From NCBI RefSeq assembly GCF_041381155.1, contig NC_091142.1, forward strand, positions 33,302,369 through 33,366,368: a DNA stretch of 64,000 nt, in the 5' to 3' direction. Position numbers and translations under genes: made by a program. This stretch comes from Argopecten irradians. Taxonomy: Eukaryota > Mollusca > Bivalvia > Pectinida > Pectinidae. The notes under the pieces were generated by a model. It saw only the letters and a list, made by a program, of their open reading frames with translations. It had not been told where the DNA came from and made no database searches. Shown here one piece after another: positions 58,501-64,000 of this stretch (its first letter is position 1; every line of letters starts with the position of its first letter).

Positions 58501-61220
58501 GGTCTGGCCATGCTACTTCCTTACAAATGGTCCACTCAGATAGTCTCAACCGGACAACCTATAGAGTGACTTGTATAAATAGTTTTGAGACTATAATTAT
58601 TGTGAGAAAACTGAATCACAGCCTACATTTCTTTCATGAATCCGAGGAAGACTTTGGATAATCCGTCAAAACTGGTTACACGGCAACAAACATTACAAAC
58701 GACTTGCCAGCGAAAATGTGTTGTAAAAAAATATTACACGCATGCATTGTCTGAAAATAATCGTTCACAGATAATTCCAGGCCATGTGAAGTCAGTAATT
58801 AGGTAATGATTATGTTCATAGCTGAAAAAAATCTACTATGTATCAAAACGAGTTGATTTTGTTATGATCGAAATTTCCGATTGCATTAAAATAAAACGAA
58901 CACAAATCACGGAAATATATTGACACAATTATTTCTTAAATAATGCATGGCAATAAATATATAAACATCCAGTAGCAGGTCTGTTTTGTATTAATACAAT
59001 TCTGTTTTTATTTACTGGCTCGTTGGTTGGCACGAAAGACCCAACCTGTCTATAAAGGCAACCTGTCTATAGTGACCGTTTTTCTGTCTCCCCTTCAGTG
59101 GTCGTTATTGAATGTTAGCTAGACACTGAAGCAAATACTTCTGAAATTTGTTAAGTGATAAAGGATTCTTTTCTTACCATCAATGAAGCCTCTTTGTTTA
59201 AGTAACAGATCCATGTAAGATTTGTGATTCTCCCACAATTCACTTATTTTTCTCCGGATCTAGCTGTGGGAGATTTCTCTGTCAACCCCTAGGGTATGAC
59301 AGATTGTCCGCGCTAACCTTTTGAACCTGAAGACAATTACGTGACGTCGCAACTTCATGCAATGTGACTGTAGCGTACATTGTAGATGACATCATCAATA
59401 TTGACATGCAGATGACGGAACCAGGTTCATGTTGCTGTGGAAATGCTTCTTTTTAAGCTATTATCTCGGCAAGCCTCGGCTTGGACGTTCATGAATTACC
59501 CCACGGGTTGTGATTTTATTGTCGCTCTTGGTAGGAAAAGATTCTATTATTCCTATCCAGGGGTTGATAACCACAATAATTATGCTCTTTTCACTTAAAA
59601 ATTTAAAACATCAGAACAACAGTTATAATGCGGAATTGACGATTATTTACGTAGGCCAAAAGTTTTGTGATTTAAATTTAAGACAGGAAAATTGAATGAT
59701 TAAGAGCACTTTTAAAATATTCAATATTTCAATATTTTCATGATCAATAATTCATTTATGTCATCTATCTGCCATGCTACTTCCTTACAACATGGTCCCT
59801 CAGATTTTCTCACCTACAACCTATAGAGTGACTTGTATTTATAATTTTCACTATAATTATTCTATATAATCTGAATCACGCCTACATTTCTTTCCAGAAC
59901 ACGAGGAAGCTTTGGAGTTATTTCGTCTAACACTGGAGAAAGCTGTGGAACACTTGGCTAGTAAGTAACTGATTATAAGTCTGATTTGAATACAGGCCAA
60001 TTTTCTTTTTCTGTTGATTAATAAGCTCATGGATTACTTTTAACAAATGTTAAATGTAATGTTTTGTTTTTGTTGAACCCATACTGCAAATAAGCTAAGC
60101 CTATTTGGTGTTAGCAACTGAGTTTGATAACTGCGCAAATTTTGATAAAAATTTTGTACCGGGGATTTCTTAGGATGGTGCTTAACTTTATATTCCAAAT
60201 TTTCAAACACATGCAAAACTTTGATGGTCTTAAATTATTGTTGTTTATATTTTGCTAAACTATTTATGTAAAGGATTTCCACTTAATGTTCCAATATTCA
60301 CTACATTTCTTACCTAGATTATGAGGATGGAGATCCATTTGGAACGCTACGACAGTACTGGGCAAACATTGAGGTACGTGTACATAGAAGTTTTCACGTA
60401 TTTATGAAATCTTTGATTGCAACAAAAAAAAAACTATGTGATCAACTATTCTTTGAACCTTGTCTTTCTGATATTCCTTCATTCTGAAGAACCTGTTTGA
60501 TATGTAAATCTGCAGGCAAAATTCTGTAAAAATGTGGCGAAGGCTCGTGAGTTGTGGAGTGGGATTATGACAGAGGGACACGGCAACGAGGCAACCATGT
60601 GGCTCGAGTATTACAAGATGGAGAGGTAATATCATGATAATGCTAAAAGAGTGCCCATCGTAATGCTTACTCTGACTTGCATTCCCATCATGTTTATCAA
60701 TGAAGAAAGGATGTGGTACAATTAGTCAGATAAAATGATTCACTACAGTAACGATGTATCTACCAATTTGAAAGTTCAATCATTAAATGTCAAGCTATAG
60801 AAAGTCATATTTTATAGACCTTCAATAAAAGATCAATAACTTTTATTCTGTTAAGTAAATAATTTCAATTTTATTTCATTTATTTATAAAGAACATAATA
60901 TTTCATTCTCGTATTAATGAATACAAATTGTTTTATGAACCAATCTTGGTTCAAAATTTAGCAATAAATAATCTAATTGTGTAAGGTCCATTATTAATTG
61001 TTGTCAAGGAAACAATGCTATTCAACTTTGTGGTTTATAGAAACAAAACTGTAACAACATATTTTTAAAAAAAAATTGTCTCATTTCAGAATGTATGGAA
61101 ACAACAAACATTGCCGAAAACTTCTGATAAGGGCGCTTAACTCTGTCACAGATTGGCCTGAGAGCATAGATTGGCCTGAGAGCATAGTGGAGGCTTACAC
61201 AAATTTCGAGAGAGAAGAGG
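37556..61220 (+). CDS. sart3: SART3-like HAT-repeat splicing factor (5' part)
   Basis: Fourteen exons: 37556-37753, 37863-37907, 40743-40869, 46390-46494, 52134-52318, 52694-52799, 53314-53438, 55491-55646, 56131-56269, 57659-57751, 59898-59960, 60318-60373, 60516-60625, 61090-61220, about 546 codons. Residues 1-66 are acidic. HAT (half-a-TPR) repeats follow, matching SART3 in order: YDCHVELIKILRQMGELS, LWLDWLRDEIPL, WLEYVQYSIGG, LWEAYREFENAI, RLTQYKTYIDFEIKEGNPSR, NCPWCGKLWHKYMLAMERY, STYIDYLRRRIKW, ARELWSGIM and WLEYYKMER. SART3 (yeast Prp24 relative) promotes U4/U6 snRNP reassembly and recruits USP15/USP4 through its HAT domain, in nucleus and Cajal bodies. The RRMs and C-terminal LSm-binding motif must lie past the window. 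Oddities: exons 3, 5 and 14 abut huge tandem arrays built from their own splice sites; about 10 HAT residues are missing at the exon 9/10 join; DWPESI is duplicated in exon 14. Confidence 0.9.
37966..38282 (+). mobile_element. MITE with ~63-bp inverted ends, SART3 intron 2, copy A
   Basis: The left end CATCCTCGATACTCCAGGGG continues to CTATCTCATAGT. The right end is its near-perfect complement, ending GGAGTATCGAGGATG. The interior (TTTGACCAATCACAGGCTAG on the minus strand) matches copy B at 56402-56722 in inverted orientation. No coding capacity. It shares its terminus with the array at 729-1440. Confidence 0.9.
38650..38911 (-). repeat. tRNA-derived SINE head, split by a Tc1-type insertion
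   Basis: Minus strand from 38911: TAGCTCAGTGGTAGAGC (A-box) followed by ATTCGGCTTGTGTTCGG and a B-box-like GGTTTGAATCT, then a non-tRNA tail. The missing 5' acceptor part (GTGACGAGG) lies on the far side of the transposon, at about 40268-40276. This is a decayed tRNA-derived SINE; the tail boundary near 38650 is a guess. Confidence 0.65.
38912..40265 (-). mobile_element. Tc1/mariner-type DNA transposon, DD34E, inactive
   Basis: 1354 bp flanked by TA (38910-38911 and 40266-40267). The 42-bp terminal inverted repeats start CAGCGC and end CAAGATGGCGG, with 5 mismatches. The minus strand encodes transposase pieces in different frames. From 40012 down there is an HTH region (LVRLMGISEYTIRSIWKR, RSGCPCKLSQLDQ). 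About 39838-39621 matches the usual middle part (TVNQRTVQRILRNNDMKQR). A first-Asp motif VIFSDKSQV lies near 39570. From 39443 to 39021 come the second Asp (DDHTPVH) and WPAQSPDINVIENIW; 34 residues separate this Asp from the Glu. At least two frame changes and stops break it, so it is not autonomous. Confidence 0.92.
40861..45015 (+). repeat. 52-bp tandem array on the exon 3 donor site of SART3 (~80 copies)
   Basis: Starts inside the last nine bases of exon 3 (TAACAGAAG, ending 40869) and continues through GTACCTGATGAGAGTACATA and CTGTTTCTGTTACTGTACTG, then repeats. Every unit therefore repeats the authentic exon-end/donor junction AACAGAAG|GTACCT. Each also has a 9-bp stem hairpin, TTCTGTTAC and GTAACAGAA around TGTACTG, just before the donor. 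Single-base variants mark subfamilies: TAGACTG/TAGGCTG, GTGTCTG/GTTTCTG and GTACCTG/GTACTGG. Open frames on the minus strand (repeats of YVLSSGTFCYQYSNRNSLCT) are a by-product of the repeat. Confidence 0.97.
45480..46150 (+). repeat. Diverged ~175-bp tandem repeats, SART3 intron 3
   Basis: About four units share ATTGCGGACCTTCC, TTTCTGTTACCATGG, CAAATTACTGTTTCCTTTTG and CTCCATGAAACTTTCTG. Divergence is high, so the array is old. It may be the core of a Helitron-like element, but no ends were found. Confidence 0.6.
46495..47264 (+). other. SART3 intron 4, left part
   Basis: AT-rich intron sequence between exon 4 and the 39-bp array. Nothing recognised. Confidence 0.4.
47279..52147 (+). repeat. 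39-bp tandem array on the exon 5 acceptor site of SART3 (~125 copies)
   Basis: The unit is TTGTATGATTCTGTTTACAG, CTGTACAGATCTGG, then TTATG. The real acceptor is the last copy: exon 5 starts at 52134 with CTGTACAGATCTGG, after TTTTACAG. Each unit thus carries a pyrimidine stretch, the AG and the first 14 bases of exon 5. Being 13 codons long, the unit gives long open frames (AVQIWLCCMILFT and MLYDSVYSCTDLV repeats) that are artefacts. Some units are 40 bp (TTTTACAG) or shorter. Leftmost units are the most diverged. Confidence 0.97.
53576..55119 (+). mobile_element. MITE, TTAA-type family, copy 3, split by a pogo-like element
   Basis: Left end TTAAAGATGCTCCACCGCC and right end CAGTGGAGCATCTATAA match the ends of the 27738-28103 copy. 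The interior matches on both sides of the insert at 53650-54898. The right TTAA is changed to ATAA. About 295 bp of MITE remain. It lies in SART3 intron 7. Confidence 0.88.
53650..54898. mobile_element. Non-autonomous pogo/Tigger-like element nested in a MITE
   Basis: 1249 bp flanked by TA on both sides. The left end CAGTGGCCCCTCGATAATCT pairs with the inverted right end CAGTGGACCTGCGATAATCC, with 4 mismatches in the first 21 bp; the style is that of pogo/Tigger elements (Tc1/mariner superfamily). Longer imperfect symmetry continues inward (TCCAGATTACGAGTTTTC against the right end). No transposase motif is visible in any frame. Confidence 0.8.
56402..56722 (-). mobile_element. MITE with inverted ends, SART3 intron 9, copy B
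   Basis: Left ATCCTCAATACTCCATGGGT and right ACCCCTGGAATATTGAGG form the ends. The interior GACTAATCACAAGCAGCC and ACTTCCTTTGAAGGTTACAG matches the inverted interior of copy A at 37966-38282. About 321 bp. The frame crossing it is not a gene. Confidence 0.85.
56893..57440 (+). repeat. 45-bp tandem array, ~12 copies, SART3 intron 9
   Basis: The unit is TATAGACAAGTAAGATATCT, GTAATTTGGTCTGACTGTTA, then TACAA, very uniform (G/A variant at TTTGGTC/TTTGATC). Each unit contains a donor-like CAAGTAAGAT. Unlike the other three arrays it does not touch a recognised exon edge. The long minus-strand frame (SYLSILYNSQIKLQI repeats) is an artefact of the 45-bp period. Confidence 0.95.
57443..57510 (+). 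pseudogene. Decayed copy of SART3 exon 10
   Basis: TGGAGTACATA, then TGATCAAATGACGAAGTCGTA, lines up with exon 10 (TGGAGTACATACATAGACTA and GGATCAAATGGGACGAAGGT) with several small deletions, about 240 bp upstream of the real exon. It cannot code. It is evidence of a local duplication of the exon and its donor. Confidence 0.6.
57811..59920 (+). repeat. Two ~0.85-kb direct copies, second ending in SART3 exon 11
   Basis: Copy 1 (about 57811-58674) and copy 2 (about 59104-59920) start TTATTGAATGTTAGCTAGAC and are collinear throughout, including CCTAGGGTATGACAGATTGT and GATGACATCATCAATATTGA. Copy 2 runs into real exon 11 (TTTCCAG then AACACGAGGAAGC, from 59898). Copy 1 ends with the decayed counterpart TTTCATGAATCCGAGGAAGA, which lacks the AG acceptor. 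About 430 bp of unrelated sequence separates them. Copy 2 is shorter through many 1-3 base gaps. Confidence 0.85.
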
Positions 61221-62895
61221 GTAGGTTTTAACTTTGAAGGAGAATAGGGTAGGTTTTAACTTTGAGAGAGAAGAGGGTAGGTTTTAACTTGGAGAGAGAA
61301 GAGGGAAGGTTTTAACTTTGAGAGAGAAGAGGGTAGGTTTTAACTTTGAGAGAGAAGAGGGAAGGTTTTAACTTTGAGAGAGAAGAGGGTAGGTTTTAAC
61401 TTTGAGAGAGAAGAGGGTAGGTTTTAACTTTGAGAGAGAAGAGGGTAGGTTTTAACTTTGAAAGAGAGAGAGATAGAGGGAGGTTTTAACTTTGAGAGAG
61501 AAGAGGGTAGTTTTAACTTTGAGAGAGAAGAGGGTAGGTTTTAACTTTGAGAGAAGAGAGGTAGTTAGCTTTGAAGAAAGGTTTTAACTTTGAGAGAGAA
61601 GAGGGTAGGTTTTAACTTTGAGAGAGAAGAGGGAAGGTTTTAACTTTGAGAGAGAAGAGGGTAGGTTTTAACTTTGAGAGAGAAGAGGGTAGGTTTTAAC
61701 TTTGAGAGAGAAGAGGGTAGGTTTTAACTTTGAGAGAGAAGAGGGAAGGTTTTAACTTTGAGAGAGAAGAGGATATTTTAACTTTGAAAGAGAAGAGGGT
61801 AGGTTTTAACTTTGAGAGAGAAGAGGGTAGGTTTTAACTTTGAGAGAGAAGAGGATATTTTAACTTTGAAAGAGAAGAGGGTAGATTTTAACTTTGAGAG
61901 AGAAGTTGGTAGGTTTTAACTTTGAGAGAGAAGAGGGAAGGTTTTAACTTTGAGAGAGAGAAGAGGGTAGGTTTTAACTTTGAGAGAGAAGATGGAAGGT
62001 TTTAACTTTGAGAGAGAAGAGGGTAGGTTTTAACTTTGAGAGAGAAGAGGTAGGTTTTAACTTTGAGAGAAGAGGTTTTAACTTTGAGAGAGAGAGGGTA
62101 GGTTTTAACTTTGAGAGAGAGAGAGAAGAGTAGTTTTAACTTTGAGAGAGAGAGATGGTAGGTTTTAACTTTGAGAGAGAAGATGGTAGGTTTAACTTTG
62201 AGAGAGAAGAGGGTAGGTTTTAACTTTGAGAGAGAAGATGGTTGATTTAGCTTTGAGAGAGAAGAAGTTAGATTTTAACTTTGAGAGAGAAGAGGGTAGG
62301 TTTTAACTTTGAGAGAGAAGAGGGTAGGTTTTAACTTTGAGAGAGAAGAGGGTAGGTTTTAACTTTGAGAGAGAAGAGGGTAGGTTTTAACTTTGAGAGA
62401 GAAGAGGATATTTTAACTTTGAGAGAGAAGAGGGTAGGTTTTAACTTTGAGAGAGAAGAGGGTAGGTTTTAACTTTGAGAGAGAAGTAGGTAGATTTTAA
62501 CTTTGAGAGAGAAGATGGTAGGTTTTAACTTTGAGAGAGAAGATGGTAGGTTTTAACTTTGAGAGAGAAGAGGGTAGGTTTTAACTTTGAGAGAGAAGAG
62601 GGTAGGTTTTAACTTTGAGAGAGAAGAGGGTAGGTTTTAACTTTGAGAGAGAAGAGGGTAGGTTTTAACTTTGAGAGAGAAGAAGTTAGGTTTTAACTTT
62701 GAGAGAGAAGAGGGTAGGTTTTAACTTTGAGAGAGAAGAGGGAAGGTTTTAACTTTGAGAGAGAAGAGGGTAGGTTTTAACTTTGAGAGAGAAGAGGGTA
62801 AATTTTAACTTTGAGAGAAAAGAGCGTAGGTTTTAACTTTGACAGAGATGAGGGCAGGTTTTAACTATGAGAGAGAAGAGGTTAAGTTTTAACTT
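61210..62895 (+). repeat. 28-bp tandem array on the exon 14 donor site of SART3 (~60 copies)
   Basis: Exon 14 ends TTTCGAGAGAGAAGAGG at 61220, followed by the donor GTAGGTTTTAAC. The array unit is TTTGAGAGAGAAGAGG then GTAGGTTTTAAC, so every unit repeats the exon end and the donor. Units vary (GGGAAGG, GATGG, GATATT, extra GA pairs) and decay towards the right end near 62895. Confidence 0.96.
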
Positions 62896-64000
62896 GATTA
62901 AAAATTATGTTTTCACCAAACTTTGCTAAAATATACATTAACATCCCTTATGAAAGGTTCTTCATTTGGTTTCTTTCCAATGAAGATAATTACGCAGTAA
63001 TCAATTAGTAAAGAATTCTTAAAATAGAACGGGTTGATTTGCATAGTTAAAAATACCTCGTGTATACGTATATGTTCGATACCCGGATATAGTAAACAAA
63101 ACAAGCATGGCCGAGACAGAGGGCAGTTTTGAGGAAACGGTGAGCAATACAATGTTCTATAATTGTTTTAGTATATGATACATATTAGATTTCATTTATT
63201 ATAAATGTGTCCTGTCAAAGGTTACATATAGTTTATATAGAGCATAATACAAAATATGTATTAATCGAAAAATAGTGAATGTAAATAGTGAAATGCATAC
63301 ATGGGGCACCATATGGGGTATTTTATCGTACAAATATAAACACGTGGCTGTGTCAATTTTGGTGATGATCAGTTGATTTTCTTTCCTCTCGTGTAATAAT
63401 TTGAGATAAATACAGTATTAATCCAAACTATATATAGATAAATAAATACCATGATGCTACTAATCTATTCATAATTTGAGAGTAAGGAGAGCACAGTATA
63501 TCTAAATACTTAGAACATACGTAAAGAGGTGGACTAATAGGTTACTATGTATTATAACTGCTTTCTATTTATTCTTTGGGTGGGTATTTTATAACGATAT
63601 TCGTCTATGAAATATGTGATAGTATATGCAGGTACATATAGATGAAAGATCACTGGAATCGACGCTAGTCGAGATACATCAATCTGTATGTTGTATCTAT
63701 ATACCGATACCTGTCGAAATTTCATTTCTGTATAATTAACTGATTAAATGTTTTTCGATTACGTTTCGTGTATTTAGAGAAGGATCATTATATACATCAA
63801 GTAGTGATTACCAGGTGCATGAGTCTAAATTATCGTATGGGCATTTTTAGCTATAAGCCTACAATTTTATGTACACGGATCGAATTAAACTAATCAAAGA
63901 CTCGCATTTAAATTAGTACAAACGTCAGTATTAGATTGACTAAGGGGATATAAATATTGTCAGATTATCGGAGTTTCATCATTAAAAAAACACAACATAT
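62896..64000 (+). other. Right edge: intron sequence with one candidate first exon
   Basis: AT-rich. If SART3 continues, this is its intron 14. A short open piece at 63106-63138 begins ATGGCCGAGACAGAGGGCAG and reads MAETEGSFEET, ending at a good donor (GTGAGC). It could be the first exon of another plus-strand transcript, but it is too short to identify. Confidence 0.3.

Noticed and set aside
40861-62895. CRISPR arrays
   Set aside because: Repeats are directly adjacent without unique spacers, and the locus is a eukaryotic intron-containing gene.
1-64000. LTR elements, LINE reverse transcriptases, Polinton-like genes
   Set aside because: I looked for reverse transcriptase, integrase and capsid-like motifs in the open frames and long terminal direct repeats, and saw none; the repeats here are DNA elements and tandem arrays.

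Overview
This window looks like nuclear DNA of an invertebrate animal. A lophotrochozoan, most likely a bivalve-like mollusc, is my inference: genes are intron-rich and AT-rich, and the introns hold many short DNA transposons, foldback elements and a Helitron-like element with a tandem-repeat core. No species-diagnostic gene is present.

Layout. At the left edge is a tRNA-Thr(AGT) gene on the minus strand (417-489), followed by about 3.3 kb of tandem repeats (729-4030) with long G and C runs. A broken multi-exon gene with a FLYWCH zinc finger and the C-terminal end of a Mutator-like (MULE) transposase follows (4422-6560). From 10194 to 29853 lies a complete FET-family gene (FUS/EWSR1/TAF15, fly cabeza) on the plus strand, with 14 coding exons and 560 codons. 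Convergent to it is a small CCDC86/Cgr1-like nucleolar protein gene on the minus strand (35392-31338, 4 exons, 130 codons). Divergent from CCDC86 is a SART3 (Prp24-like, HAT-repeat splicing factor) gene on the plus strand, starting at 37556. Fourteen exons covering the acidic N-terminus and most of the HAT region are visible. Its C-terminal part, including the expected RRMs, lies beyond the window.

The three host genes all belong to RNA metabolism: FET proteins act in transcription and splicing, CCDC86/Cgr1 in rRNA processing, and SART3 in U4/U6 snRNP recycling. CACGTG E-boxes lie just upstream of both the FET and the CCDC86 start codons.

The most unusual feature is in SART3. Three very large tandem arrays (a 52-bp unit repeated about 80 times, a 39-bp unit about 125 times, and a 28-bp unit about 60 times) each start or end exactly at an exon edge. 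In each, the repeat unit straddles the splice junction, so dozens of copies of the real donor or acceptor site lie in the adjoining intron. The same gene also holds decayed copies of its exons 10 and 11 and a small in-frame duplication inside exon 14. Other points of interest are a Tc1-type element inserted at the TA of a tRNA-derived SINE head, a pogo-like element nested in a MITE, and a satellite built from a MITE terminal repeat.
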